Origin: Pseudomonas nicosulfuronedens
Lineage (GTDB): Bacteria; Pseudomonadota; Gammaproteobacteria; Pseudomonadales; Pseudomonadaceae
Assembly (NCBI RefSeq): GCF_005877905.1
Contig: NZ_SWDV01000001.1
Coordinates: 186,001 to 250,000 of the forward strand
Direction: 5' to 3'
Length of the DNA stretch: 64,000 nt
Shown: piece by piece, positions 46,766 through 55,549 of the stretch
Layout: each line of letters opens with the position of its first letter
How positions within the stretch are numbered: position 1 is the first letter of the stretch
Position numbers and translations under genes: made by a program
Notes under the pieces: model-generated
Databases searched by the model: none
Told to the model about the DNA's origin: nothing
What the model saw: only the letters and a program-made list of their open reading frames with translations

Positions 46766-47640
46766 TCAGGGTCCTCGCCGCGCAAGGCGAGCGACGAGGA
46801 CGAACGCAGGGCATCCGGCAGGCGGATTTCCACGGCCACGGGCAGGTGGTCGGAAATCGGGTGCGGGAGGACACTGACGCGTTCCAGCGCCAGCTCGGAA
46901 CTGAGCAGGATGTGGTCCAGGCAGCGCTGCGGGCGCCAGCTGGGGAAGGTGGCCTCGACCTGCGGGGCGATGAGCTGGAGGTCGCGTAGCGGCGAGCTTT
47001 CCAGCAGGTCGGTGGCATGGGTGTTCATGTCGCCCATCAGCACGTGGTGGCGGTAGTCCTGCAGCAACTCGCGGATGTAGGCGAGCTGACGGGTGCGGGT
47101 CCGCGCGCCGAGGGCCAGGTGCATCATCACCACGGCCAGCGCGTCCTGGCCTTCACCAAAGCGCATGAGGATCGCACCGCGTCCGGGCGGGCCGGGCAGC
47201 GGATGGTCTTCCAGGGCGGTGGGCTGCAGGCGGCTGAGCAGGCCGTTGCTGTGCTGGGCGATGCGCCCGAGATTGCGATTGAGCTGCTGGTACCAGTAAG
47301 GGAAGGCACCGAGCTGGGCCAGGTGTTCGACCTGATTGATGTTGCCGGAGCGGATGCTGCCGCCGTCGGCTTCCTGCAGGGCGACCACGTCGTAGTCGTG
47401 GAGCAGTTCGCCGATACGCTGCAGGTTGGTGGCGCGCCCGGCGGCCGGCAGCAGGTGCTGCCAGCCGCGGGTCAGGTAGTGGCGGTACCTTTCGGTACTG
47501 ATACCGACCTGGATGTTGAAGCTGAGCAGGCGGAGCCGGCCGTCGTCGGGCAGGCCGGCGGATGCCCCGGGCGCGGGATTCTCCCGCGGGACGCAGGCCC
47601 CCGCGACACGCTCACGAGTCCGCCGGCGCAGCATCGTCAT
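46762..47640 (-). CDS. Endonuclease/exonuclease/phosphatase-family hydrolase
   Basis: This 292-residue protein has the EEP fold. Visible are [20 protein letters not shown] (first catalytic Asn), [20 protein letters not shown] (catalytic Glu), [19 protein letters not shown] (the GDxN motif) and [14 protein letters not shown] (the terminal SDH). Such enzymes cleave phosphodiesters in DNA, RNA or lipids. The protein has no signal peptide, so it is probably cytoplasmic. Its stop overlaps the dgcH-like start by four bases, and dsbA starts a few bases upstream in the same direction, suggesting co-transcription. Substrate unknown. Confidence 0.83.
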   Translation of the reverse strand: MTMLRRRTRERVAGACVPRENPAPGASAGLPDDGRLRLLSFNIQVGISTERYRHYLTRGWQHLLPAAGRATNLQRIGELLHDYDVVALQEADGGSIRSGNINQVEHLAQLGAFPYWYQQLNRNLGRIAQHSNGLLSRLQPTALEDHPLPGPPGRGAILMRFGEGQDALAVVMMHLALGARTRTRQLAYIRELLQDYRHHVLMGDMNTHATDLLESSPLRDLQLIAPQVEATFPSWRPQRCLDHILLSSELALERVSVLPHPISDHLPVAVEIRLPDALRSSSSLALRGEDPE

Positions 47641-47646
47641 CAGCCC

Positions 47647-48288
47647 TTACTGGGCAGCCTTGGCGCTGGCGCGTTCCTTGGCGATCAGCTGGTCAGCCAG
47701 CTGCAGCGCCTCGTCCGGGCCACCGGCCGAGCCGATGTCGAAGCGGTACTTGCCATTGACCACCATGGTCGGCACGCCGCTGATCTGGTAGGCCATCGCC
47801 AGTTTCTTGGCCTTCTCGATCTGGCCCTTGATGGCGAAGGAGTTGTAGGTGCTGAGGAACTTGTCCTTGTCCACGCCCTGTTCGGCGACGAAGTCAGCCA
47901 TTTCTTCCGGGGTGGTCAGGGCTTTCGGGTTGTTATGCAGTTTCTCGAAGATCGAGTGGTGCACCTTCTTCTCCACGCCCATGGATTCCAGGGTCAGGAA
48001 CAGCTGGCCGTGGATGTTCCACAGGCCGCCGAACATGGCCGGAAGGCGCACGAAGTGAACGTCGGCCGGCAGCTTCTCGACCCACGGGTTGATGGTCGGT
48101 TCGAACGCGTAGCAGTGCGGGCAGCCGTACCAGAACAGCTCCACCACCTCGATCTTGCCGGGCTGGGAGACCGGGACGGCCTGGTTCAGCTCGGTGTAGT
48201 TCTTGCCAGCTTCGAAGTCGGCGGCGTTCGCGTTGACGGCGAACAGGCCGGCGAAGGCAAGAGCGGCGGTGAAAATCAGGTTACGCAT
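47647..48288 (-). CDS. dsbA: Thiol:disulfide interchange protein DsbA
   Basis: This 213-residue periplasmic oxidase introduces disulfide bonds into secreted proteins. It has a signal peptide (MRNLIFTAALAFAGLFAVNANA) and a thioredoxin fold with the active site CPHC (VELFWYGCPHCYAFEP). The conserved cis-proline loop (ISGVPTMVVNGKY) comes later. Length fits Pseudomonas DsbA. It would supply disulfides for many exported proteins, possibly including the cysteine-rich secreted proteins seen elsewhere in this window. The start follows AAGGAGTG. Confidence 0.94.
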   Translation of the reverse strand: MRNLIFTAALAFAGLFAVNANAADFEAGKNYTELNQAVPVSQPGKIEVVELFWYGCPHCYAFEPTINPWVEKLPADVHFVRLPAMFGGLWNIHGQLFLTLESMGVEKKVHHSIFEKLHNNPKALTTPEEMADFVAEQGVDKDKFLSTYNSFAIKGQIEKAKKLAMAYQISGVPTMVVNGKYRFDIGSAGGPDEALQLADQLIAKERASAKAAQ

Positions 48289-48394
48289 GGTTCACTCCTT
48301 GGCTGAGCGGAACCGCCACGCTACAGCGCGGCGGGATGAAGCGGTTTGACCGGAGGGGCCAGACACGGTTCCAGCATTGTAGTGGCGGAGGACA

Positions 48395-48426
48395 CAAAAA
48401 AGGGTGGCCGAAGCCACCCTTTTTTT
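48395..48426. terminator. Bidirectional Rho-independent terminator
   Basis: AAAAAAGGGTGGC and GCCACCCTTTTTTT enclose CGAA. It ends the leftward cytochrome transcript before dsbA. Confidence 0.9.
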
Positions 48427-48466
48427 CGAAGCAGTTTTTCGATCTGGCGTTTCCGCCAGCCGCCTG

Positions 48467-49072
48467 TCAGTGCAGGCCTTCGATGTAGCTGGAGATCGCG
48501 GCGATGTCCTTGTTGGACAGCTTGCCGGCGATGCTGCGCATGATCATCGCGTCGCCGTCGTTGGTGCGCTCGCCTTCGCGGAAGGCGGTCAGCTGCTTGG
48601 CGGTGTAGGCGGCGTGCTGGCCACCCAGGTGCGGGAAGCCGGCTTCGGCGTTGCCCTGGCCAGCCGGGTTGTGGCAACCGGTGCAGGCCGGCATGCCTTC
48701 GGCGAGCTTGCCGCCACGGAACAGGGCTTCACCCTGGGCGACCAGCTTGGGATCGGCGGCGCCGACGCTGCCGTTCTGGCTGGAGAAGTAGGCGGCGATG
48801 TCTGCCAGGTCCTCATCGCTGAGGTTGGTCAGCAGGCCGGTCATTTCCAGCACGGTACGCTTGCCGTCCTTGATGTCGTGCATCTGCTTGAGCAGGTAGC
48901 GCTCACCCTGCCCGGCCAGTTTCGGGAAGTTGGGCGCCATGCTGTTGCCATCGGCGCCGTGGCAGGCACCACAGACAGCAGCTTTCGCCTGACCGGCCTT
49001 GGCATCGCCAGCGGCGTTCGCCACACCGACAAGACCCAGGGTCAACAGCAGACTCACGATCAATTTGTTCAT
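48467..49072 (-). CDS. Di-heme cytochrome c4
   Basis: This 201-residue periplasmic protein has a signal peptide (MNKLIVSLLLTLGLVGVANA) and two CXXCH heme sites, in VCGACHGADGNSMAP and PACTGCHNPAGQG. Each half also supplies an axial methionine (GNSMAP and GDAMIM blocks). Cytochromes c4 pass electrons to terminal oxidases such as cbb3. It is preceded by the mono-heme cytochrome gene in the same direction, 47 bases away, and both end at the terminator at 48395. PAO1 has the same pair here (PA5490-PA5491, from memory). Confidence 0.92.
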   Translation of the reverse strand: MNKLIVSLLLTLGLVGVANAAGDAKAGQAKAAVCGACHGADGNSMAPNFPKLAGQGERYLLKQMHDIKDGKRTVLEMTGLLTNLSDEDLADIAAYFSSQNGSVGAADPKLVAQGEALFRGGKLAEGMPACTGCHNPAGQGNAEAGFPHLGGQHAAYTAKQLTAFREGERTNDGDAMIMRSIAGKLSNKDIAAISSYIEGLH

Positions 49073-49118
49073 CAGCTAATCCAATAACGGCTAAGGGTGA
49101 AAGAGTAAGGCCTGGGAG

Positions 49119-49409
49119 TTACTTCGACATCCAGTGGATAATTGTCTGGTAATCCTCGGCGCTGCAGTCGGTGCACAGGCCGCGAGGCGGCATCGCGTTG
49201 AAACCGTTGGTCACATGTTGCACCAGCGTGTCCATGCCCTTGTCCAGGCGTGGCTTCCAAGCGGCGGCGTCGCCCTTTTTCGGCGCCATTGGCAACTGAC
49301 CATTGTGGCAGGCGCCACAGGCTCTGTTGAAAACGGCTTCCGGATCCTGGGCCGCCAGGGCGCTGGATGCCAGCGCGGCAACGATGGCTGCGAACAGCAG
49401 TTTCTTCAT
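49119..49409 (-). CDS. Mono-heme cytochrome c5-like protein
   Basis: This 96-residue periplasmic protein has a signal peptide (MKKLLFAAIVAALASSALA). A single CXXCH site (RACGACHNGQLPM) and a second cysteine pair in GLCTDCSAED typical of cytochrome c5 follow. The axial methionine is likely in NAMPPRG. The ATG at 49409 is chosen because it starts the signal peptide; a longer frame has no coding character. It precedes the cytochrome c4 gene and is divergent from ysxC. Confidence 0.9.
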   Translation of the reverse strand: MKKLLFAAIVAALASSALAAQDPEAVFNRACGACHNGQLPMAPKKGDAAAWKPRLDKGMDTLVQHVTNGFNAMPPRGLCTDCSAEDYQTIIHWMSK

Positions 49410-49589
49410 GATTATCCTCATCGCAGGGAACATCCGCGTTCTTGATTGCGCGGACTCCAACGTTCCCGTGTGGCTCGACCCTGGGGGATAAAGCGCACAC
49501 AAAATCCGCGGCATTATATACTTCAGATGCCCAAACGGAAACGAAACCGCCCCCCGCGACACCGCGTCGCACCCGCCGCGAAGTTACCC

Positions 49590-50252
49590 ATGCCCTCGAA
49601 TAACGCTACGAAAAACCCGATTCTCGGCCTCTGCCAACAGGCCACCTTCCTCATCTCCGCCGCCAAGGTGAACCAGTGCCCGGAAGACTCCGGCCTGGAA
49701 GTCGCCTTCGCCGGCCGCTCCAACGCGGGCAAGTCCAGCGCGCTGAACGCGCTGACCCACGCGAACCTGGCGCGGACCTCCAAGACCCCCGGTCGCACCC
49801 AGTTGCTGAACTTCTTCCGCCTGGATGACGAGCGCCGCCTGGTCGACCTGCCCGGCTACGGCTACGCCAAGGTACCGATCCCGCTGAAGCTGCACTGGCA
49901 GCAGCACCTGGAAGCTTATCTCTCCAGCCGCAATGCGCTAGCCGGCGTGGTGCTGATGATGGATATCCGCCACCCGCTGACCGACTTCGACCGCCTGATG
50001 CTCGACTGGGCGCAGGCCAGCCAGCTGCCGATCCACGTGCTGCTGACCAAGGCTGACAAGCTGGCCTACGGCGCGGCGAAGAACGCGCTGCTCAAGACCC
50101 GCAAGGAAATTCTCGACGGCTGGGGCGATGTCGCCACCCTGCAGCTGTTCTCGGCACCCAAGCGCCAGGGCGTGGAAGAGGCGCAGCTGGTCCTGGCCGG
50201 CTGGCTGGGGCTGCTGGACGAGGAAGAAGAGGAAGCCGGCGAGGAGGCCTGA
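49590..50252 (+). CDS. ysxC: Ribosome-assembly GTPase YsxC/EngB
   Basis: This 220-residue essential GTPase helps to mature the large ribosomal subunit. Motifs are GRSNAGKSS (Walker A), TPGRTQ (switch I), DLPGYGYAK (the DxxG of switch II) and TKADKL (guanine specificity). The ATG at 49590 ([10 protein letters not shown]) starts the conserved region; longer frames add a basic leader. The C-terminus is very acidic ([11 protein letters not shown]). It is next to polA with an sRNA-like gene between, the same synteny as in enterics with Spot 42. Confidence 0.95.
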   Translation: MPSNNATKNPILGLCQQATFLISAAKVNQCPEDSGLEVAFAGRSNAGKSSALNALTHANLARTSKTPGRTQLLNFFRLDDERRLVDLPGYGYAKVPIPLKLHWQQHLEAYLSSRNALAGVVLMMDIRHPLTDFDRLMLDWAQASQLPIHVLLTKADKLAYGAAKNALLKTRKEILDGWGDVATLQLFSAPKRQGVEEAQLVLAGWLGLLDEEEEEAGEEA

Positions 50253-50263
50253 GGCCAAATCGC

Positions 50264-50397
50264 AGGCAAAAAAAACCCCGAGCTTCGTATGGGGAGGGGG
50301 AAGTTCGGGGTTTAAGTCCGGACCGCTAGGGCGGGGTCCAGTAATCTGCCAACACTAAACACTGCAAAGGAGCATCGAAGGGCTTCACCAGCCATTC
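50264..50397 (-). ncRNA. ersA: ErsA-like small RNA (Spot 42 position)
   Basis: Between ysxC and polA, on the minus strand, lies a terminator-like structure. CCCCGA and TCGGGG enclose a C-rich loop (CTTCCCCCTCCCCATACGAAG), followed by TTTTTTTT at about 50265. P. aeruginosa ErsA occupies this exact place and has a similar C-rich loop that pairs with targets such as algC (established, from memory). The 5' end is not certain; about 130 nt is assumed. A sequence GAACTC about 110-130 nt upstream of the terminator could be part of a sigma-22 type promoter. Confidence 0.65.
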
Positions 50398-50529
50398 ACG
50401 AGTTCTGACTCGGCTCCTCGCGGGAAAGTTCAGCGGGTCACAAAAGATTTTTTCGGGCTGGCCTGAAAGCGCCTGAACAATCGTGCCAGAAGGCCCGGCT
50501 GACGGGCCTTGCGACCGTTCGTCCAGTCG

Positions 50530-53280
50530 TCAGTGGGCCTCGTCCCAGTTCGCCCCGACACCGGCTTCGACGACCAGCGGCACGTCCAGTTCCGCTGCGC
50601 CGCTCATCAGCGGCCGAATGCCATCGCGCACCTGCTCGACCAGGTCCTCGCGCACTTCCAGCACTAGTTCGTCGTGTACCTGAAGGATGACGCGGGCATC
50701 GATGCCGCTCTCCTGCAGCCAGTTATCCACAGCCACCATCGCGCGCTTCATGATGTCCGCCGCCGTGCCCTGCATCGGTGCGTTGATCGCGGTGCGCTCG
50801 GCGGCCTTGCGCATGGCGCCGTTCTTCGAGGCGATTTCCGGCAGGTACAGGCGACGGCCGAACAGGGTTTCGACGAAGCCCTGCTCGGCGGCCTGGGCGC
50901 GGGTGCGCTCCATGTACGCCAGCACGCCAGGGTAGCGAGCGAAGTAGCGGTCAATGTAGGCCTGGGCCTCCTTGCGCTCGACGCCGATCTGCTTGGCCAG
51001 GCCGAAGGCGCTCATGCCGTAGATCAGGCCGAAGTTGATCGCCTTGGCGCTGCGGCGCTGGTCGCCCGTCACCTCGTCCAGCGGCACGCCGAAGACTTCG
51101 GCGGCGGTGGCGCGGTGCACGTCGCGGTCATGACGGAAGGCATCCAGCAGACCTTCGTCCTTGGCCAGGTGAGCCATGATGCGCAGCTCGATCTGCGAGT
51201 AGTCCGCCGCCAACAGTTTGTAGCCCTTGGGCGCGACGAAGGCCTGGCGGATGCGCCGGCCCTCGGCGGTGCGGATCGGGATGTTCTGCAGGTTCGGGTC
51301 GCTGGAGGACAGCCGGCCAGTCGCTGCCACCGCCTGGTGGTAGCTGGTGTGGATGCGACCGGTGCGCGGGTTGATCTGCTCCGGCAGCTTGTCGGTGTAG
51401 GTGCTCTTGAGCTTGCTCATGGAGCGGTATTGCATGATCACCTTGGGCAGCTCGTAATCCTGCTCGGCCAGCTCGGCAAGAACGTTCTCGGCGGTGGACG
51501 GCTGGCCGGTGGCGGTCTTGGAGAGCACCGGCAGGCCCAGCTTTTCATAAAGGATGGCGCCCAGTTGCTTGGGCGAGCCGAGGTTGAACTCTTCACCCGC
51601 CAGGTCATAGGCCTGGCGCTGCAACTCGACCATCTTCTCGCCCAGCTCGACGCTCTGCTTGCCCAGCAGGTTGGCATCGACCAGCGCGCCGTTGCGTTCG
51701 ATACGCGCCAGCACCGGCACCAGCGGCATCTCGATCTCGGTGAGGACCTTGGCCAGCGACGGGATGGCCTCCAGCTTCTGCCACAGGGTCTGGTGCAGAC
51801 GCAGGGTGACGTCGGCATCTTCGGCCGCGTAGGGGCCGGCCTGTTCCAGAGCGATCTGGTCGAAGGTCAGCTGCTTGGCGCCCTTGCCGGCGATGTCCTC
51901 GAAGCGGATGGTGCTGTGGCCCAGGTACTTGAGCGCCAGGCTGTCCATGTCGTGGCGGGTCGCGGTGGAGTCCAGCACATAGGACTCGAGCATGGTGTCG
52001 AAGGCGACGCCCTGCACGGTGATGGGCGTCGAGGCGTTGGCCAGGACGTTCATGTCGTATTTGGCGTGCTGGCCGACCTTGCGCTTCTTCGGGTCTTCCA
52101 GCAGCGGCTTGAGCGCCTTGAGGACGGCGTCGCGGTCGAGTTGTGCCGGTACACCCATATAACTGTGGGCCAGCGGCACATAGGCGGCCTCGCCCTCTTT
52201 CACCGCAAATGACACACCCACCACCTGCGCCTGCTGCGGGTCGAGGCTGGTGGTCTCGGTGTCGAAGGCGATCAGCTCGGCGGCGTCCAGCTTCTTCAGC
52301 CAGGCGTCGAACTGCGGCTGCTCCAGGACGATCTCATAGCTCTTCTCCGCGGCAGCAGCCGGGGCTTCTTCCAGCGTTAGCTGGGGGCTGCCGACCTTGG
52401 CCGCCTGGCGTTGCAGGTCATCCAGCCCGGTCTTGAACTCCAGGGTACGGTACAGCTCGGTCAGCGCCTCGCGGTCCGGCTCGCCGGGGTGCAGGGCATC
52501 GATCTCGATGTTCAGCTCAACGTCGCACTTGATGGTGGCAAGCTTGTAGGACAGGTAGGCCATGTCCTTGTGCTCTTCGAGCTTGGCTGGCAAGCCCTTG
52601 GCGCCGCGGATCGGCAATTCGGGCACCTTGTTCAGGCTGGCGTAGAGCACATCGAGGCCACCACCGACGCCGGTGAGCAGACCGAGGGCGGTCTTCTCGC
52701 CGACACCGGGCACGCCGGGAATGTTGTCGACCTTGTCGCCCATCAGCGCGAGGTAATCGATGATCAGCTCAGGACCGACACCGAATTTCTCCTTAACGCC
52801 ATCCACGTCGAGCGTGCTACCGGTCATCGTGTTGACCAGCGTAATGTGCCCGTCGACCAGCTGCGCCATGTCCTTGTCGCCGGTGGAGATCACCACTGCG
52901 CGACCGCCGGCCGCGCTCTGCCGAGCCAGGGTGCCGATCACGTCATCAGCTTCCACGCCTTCCACGCAGAGCAGTGGCAGGCCGAGGGCGCGCACCGTGG
53001 CGTGCAGAGGCTCCACCTGCACTCGCAGGTCGTCCGGCATCGAGGGGCGATTGGCCTTGTACTCGGCAAACATCTCATCGCGGAAGGTCCCGCCCTTGGC
53101 ATCGAAGACCACCGCGAAGGGGCTGTCCGGGTACTGCTTGCGCAGGCTCTTGAGCATGTTCAGCACGCCCTTCACCGCTCCCGTCGGCATGCCGGTGGAG
53201 GTCATCAACGGCGGCAGGGCATGGAAGGCGCGATACAGGTAGGACGAGCCGTCCACGAGGACGAGGGGTGCTTGGCTCAT
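50530..53280 (-). CDS. polA: DNA polymerase I
   Basis: This 916-residue enzyme fills gaps and removes RNA primers. The N-terminal 5' nuclease domain ([49 protein letters not shown]) is followed by the 3'-5' proofreading domain with an intact FDTETTSLD (residues 339-347). The polymerase domain has motif [12 protein letters not shown] and motif C VHDE at 868-871. The ATG at 53280 starts [13 protein letters not shown]; a longer frame adds 17 residues without support. Length matches Pseudomonas PolA (about 913). Confidence 0.97.
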   Translation of the reverse strand: MSQAPLVLVDGSSYLYRAFHALPPLMTSTGMPTGAVKGVLNMLKSLRKQYPDSPFAVVFDAKGGTFRDEMFAEYKANRPSMPDDLRVQVEPLHATVRALGLPLLCVEGVEADDVIGTLARQSAAGGRAVVISTGDKDMAQLVDGHITLVNTMTGSTLDVDGVKEKFGVGPELIIDYLALMGDKVDNIPGVPGVGEKTALGLLTGVGGGLDVLYASLNKVPELPIRGAKGLPAKLEEHKDMAYLSYKLATIKCDVELNIEIDALHPGEPDREALTELYRTLEFKTGLDDLQRQAAKVGSPQLTLEEAPAAAAEKSYEIVLEQPQFDAWLKKLDAAELIAFDTETTSLDPQQAQVVGVSFAVKEGEAAYVPLAHSYMGVPAQLDRDAVLKALKPLLEDPKKRKVGQHAKYDMNVLANASTPITVQGVAFDTMLESYVLDSTATRHDMDSLALKYLGHSTIRFEDIAGKGAKQLTFDQIALEQAGPYAAEDADVTLRLHQTLWQKLEAIPSLAKVLTEIEMPLVPVLARIERNGALVDANLLGKQSVELGEKMVELQRQAYDLAGEEFNLGSPKQLGAILYEKLGLPVLSKTATGQPSTAENVLAELAEQDYELPKVIMQYRSMSKLKSTYTDKLPEQINPRTGRIHTSYHQAVAATGRLSSSDPNLQNIPIRTAEGRRIRQAFVAPKGYKLLAADYSQIELRIMAHLAKDEGLLDAFRHDRDVHRATAAEVFGVPLDEVTGDQRRSAKAINFGLIYGMSAFGLAKQIGVERKEAQAYIDRYFARYPGVLAYMERTRAQAAEQGFVETLFGRRLYLPEIASKNGAMRKAAERTAINAPMQGTAADIMKRAMVAVDNWLQESGIDARVILQVHDELVLEVREDLVEQVRDGIRPLMSGAAELDVPLVVEAGVGANWDEAH

Positions 53281-53354
53281 GAGGGGAATCAACCTTTTCA
53301 GAAGGGCTCGGGCTAAAATGTCCGTAGCCAATTCGACAAAGGGACAAGGTTATC

Positions 53355-53642
53355 ATGCGTACGTTGAACCGCCTGTTGCTCGCCGCTCTACTGGGTCTTG
53401 GCGCGACTTCCGTCATGGCGGCGGACGATGCCCCGACGCCGGAACCGGATGTGACCATCCGCCAGGAAGGCGACAAGACCATCCAGGAATACCGCGTGAA
53501 CGGATTCCTCTACGCCATCAAGGTCGTGCCCAAGCACGGCAAGCCGTACTTCCTGGTGCGCCAGGACGGCAGCGACGGCAACTTCATCCGCTCGGACCAG
53601 CCCGACAAGCTGATTCCGCAGTGGCAGATCTTCAGCTGGTAA
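53355..53642 (+). CDS. DUF2782 periplasmic protein
   Basis: This 95-residue protein has a signal peptide (MRTLNRLLLAALLGLGATSVMA). Its mature part matches the DUF2782 family (VTIRQEGDKTIQEYRVNGFL; LYAIKVVPKHGKPYFLVRQD), ending PQWQIFSW. It is divergent from polA and 34 bases ahead of thrB. Members are conserved in gammaproteobacteria at this place but have no known role. Confidence 0.85.
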   Translation: MRTLNRLLLAALLGLGATSVMAADDAPTPEPDVTIRQEGDKTIQEYRVNGFLYAIKVVPKHGKPYFLVRQDGSDGNFIRSDQPDKLIPQWQIFSW

Positions 53643-53676
53643 ACCCTCCCCTCCACGACGCTCCAGAGGATTGAGC

Positions 53677-54627
53677 ATGTCGGTATTCACGCCTCTGGAA
53701 CGTCCGGTCCTGGAAGACTTCCTCGCCCCTTACGGTCTCGGCCGCCTGCGGGACTTTCGCGGCATCGCGGAAGGGTCGGAGAACAGCAACTTCTTCGTCA
53801 GCCTGGAACAGGGCGAATTCGTCCTGACCCTGGTGGAGCGCGGCCCGGTGCAGGAGATGCCGTTCTTCATCGAACTGCTCGACGTCCTGCACGAAGCTGA
53901 CCTGCCGGTGCCTTACGCTCTGCGCACGAAAGACGGCGAGGCGCTGCGCCAGCTCGAAGGCAAGCCGGCGCTACTGCAACCGCGCCTGGCCGGCCGTCAC
54001 GAACGCTCACCGAACAACCATCACTGCCAGGAGGTCGGCAACCTGCTGGCTCGCCTGCACCTGGCGACCCGCGATCGGATCATCGAGCGCCCCAGCGACC
54101 GTGGCCTGAGCTGGATGCTGCATGAGGGCGAGACGATGCAGTCGCACCTTTCCGGCAACGCTGCGACCCTGCTGGGCGATGCCCTGGAAGAAATTGCCCG
54201 CCTGCTCGCCGAACAACCGGCACTGCCGCGCGCCAACCTGCACGCCGACCTGTTCCGCGACAACGTGCTGTTCGACGGCCCGCACCTGGCTGGAGTAATC
54301 GACTTCTACAACGCCAGCTCCGGCTGGATGCTCTACGACCTGGCGATCACCGTGAACGACTGGTGCTCAACCGACGATGGCGCCCTCGACGGCCCACGCG
54401 CCCGTGCTCTGCTGGCGGCCTACGCGGCCAGGCGGCCGTTCACCGCACTGGAGGCAGAGCTGTGGCCGGAGATGCTGCGGGTGGCTTGCGTGCGCTTCTG
54501 GCTGTCGCGGCTGATCGCCGCCGAGGCGTTCGCCGGGCAGGATGTGCTGATCCATGACCCTAGTGAGTTCGAACGACGGTTGGCCCTGCGGCAGACGGTG
54601 GGGATTCATTTGCCGTTTGCGCTGTAA
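53677..54627 (+). CDS. thrB: Homoserine kinase
   Basis: This 316-residue enzyme phosphorylates homoserine in threonine synthesis. It is of the aminoglycoside-phosphotransferase-fold type found in Pseudomonas, not the GHMP type of enterics. Motifs are GIAEGSENSNFFVSLEQGEF, the catalytic loop NLHADLFRDNVLFDGP (Brenner motif HADLFRDN) and GVIDFYNASSGWMLYDLAIT (metal-binding DFY). The ATG at 53677 follows AGAGG. Length matches PAO1 ThrB. Confidence 0.94.
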   Translation: MSVFTPLERPVLEDFLAPYGLGRLRDFRGIAEGSENSNFFVSLEQGEFVLTLVERGPVQEMPFFIELLDVLHEADLPVPYALRTKDGEALRQLEGKPALLQPRLAGRHERSPNNHHCQEVGNLLARLHLATRDRIIERPSDRGLSWMLHEGETMQSHLSGNAATLLGDALEEIARLLAEQPALPRANLHADLFRDNVLFDGPHLAGVIDFYNASSGWMLYDLAITVNDWCSTDDGALDGPRARALLAAYAARRPFTALEAELWPEMLRVACVRFWLSRLIAAEAFAGQDVLIHDPSEFERRLALRQTVGIHLPFAL

Positions 54628-54645
54628 ACGCTCCGACGGCTCTTC

Positions 54646-54712
54646 GTAGGAGCGAGCTTGCTCGCGAACAAGCCCCGCAGCGGAGTTGGTTCGCGAGCAA
54701 GCTCGCTCCTAC
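54646..54712. repeat. REP inverted pair (REPIN type)
   Basis: Arms 54646-54669 and 54689-54712 are exact inverted copies of the 24-nt REP seen at 772-842 and 25805-25882, here just after thrB and before the convergent nrdJb. Confidence 0.85.
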
Positions 54713-54845
54713 AGAAGAACAGTCCGGTATGAAGCGGGCGGCGTAAAGATCTAACTCGGAGCGGGCATCCCTGCCGGTGCTCCCATACTCAAGGTCAGCC
54801 CCAGCCTGGCCATCCATGGCCCGTACGCATGCGTTTTGAGCGGGC

Positions 54846-55532
54846 TCACCCGCACTTCGAATGCCCGCAGTTCAGACAGGTGGCGCAGCCATCCATCTGC
54901 ACCACCGCCATGGTGTTGCACTTGCCGCACAGCTGGGCGCCGGCGGGGAAGCCTTCGCCGGGTTCGGCCTTGTTGGTGCCCTGGGCGGCTTCGTAGGCGG
55001 CGCGCTTCTCGGCGAGGTACAGGCGCTGCTCCTCGTCCAGCTGCGGGCCTTCCATCAGACCGATGGCGACCAGGTGGCGCTCCACCACGGCGCCGATCTC
55101 GGCGACGATCGACGGCATATAGATGCCGCCGCGTTTCAGGTAGCCACCGCGCGGGTCGAACACCGCCTTCATCTCTTCCACCAGGAAGGTGCAGTCACCG
55201 CCCTTGCGGAACACCGCGGACATGATCCGGGTGAGCGCAACGATCCACTGGAAGTGGTCCATGTTCTTCGAGTTGATGAAGATCTCGAAGGGCCGGCGCT
55301 GCTCGTACGGAGTGTCCGGGTTGAGCACCACGTCGTTGATGGTCACGTACAGCGCGTGCTCGAACAGCGGTGACTTGATCTTGTAGGTGGCGCCCACCAG
55401 CAGCTCGGGGCGCTGCAGGGTCTCGTCCATCTTCACCACGGCGGCGGCCGCAGCGGCTTCCACGCGGGCCTTTTCCTCGGCCACATCCACCACCTGGAAG
55501 CCTTTGATCTTCTGGTTGATCTTGACGCTCAT
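54846..55532 (-). CDS. nrdJb: Class II ribonucleotide reductase, small split part NrdJb
   Basis: This 228-residue protein is the C-terminal part of a split adenosylcobalamin-dependent ribonucleotide reductase. It ends in a cysteine-rich tail (LCGKCNTMAVVQMDGCATCL then NCGHSKCG) that regenerates the active site. The N-terminal half is the YNNP/Nrd-repeat region (MSVKINQKIKGFQVVDVAEE; YVTINDVVLNPDTPYEQRRP). It follows nrdJa by 17 bases. The split into NrdJa and NrdJb is known for P. aeruginosa (PA5497-PA5496). Confidence 0.93.
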   Translation of the reverse strand: MSVKINQKIKGFQVVDVAEEKARVEAAAAAAVVKMDETLQRPELLVGATYKIKSPLFEHALYVTINDVVLNPDTPYEQRRPFEIFINSKNMDHFQWIVALTRIMSAVFRKGGDCTFLVEEMKAVFDPRGGYLKRGGIYMPSIVAEIGAVVERHLVAIGLMEGPQLDEEQRLYLAEKRAAYEAAQGTNKAEPGEGFPAGAQLCGKCNTMAVVQMDGCATCLNCGHSKCG

Positions 55533-55549
55533 AGCATTCTCCAGGGGTA

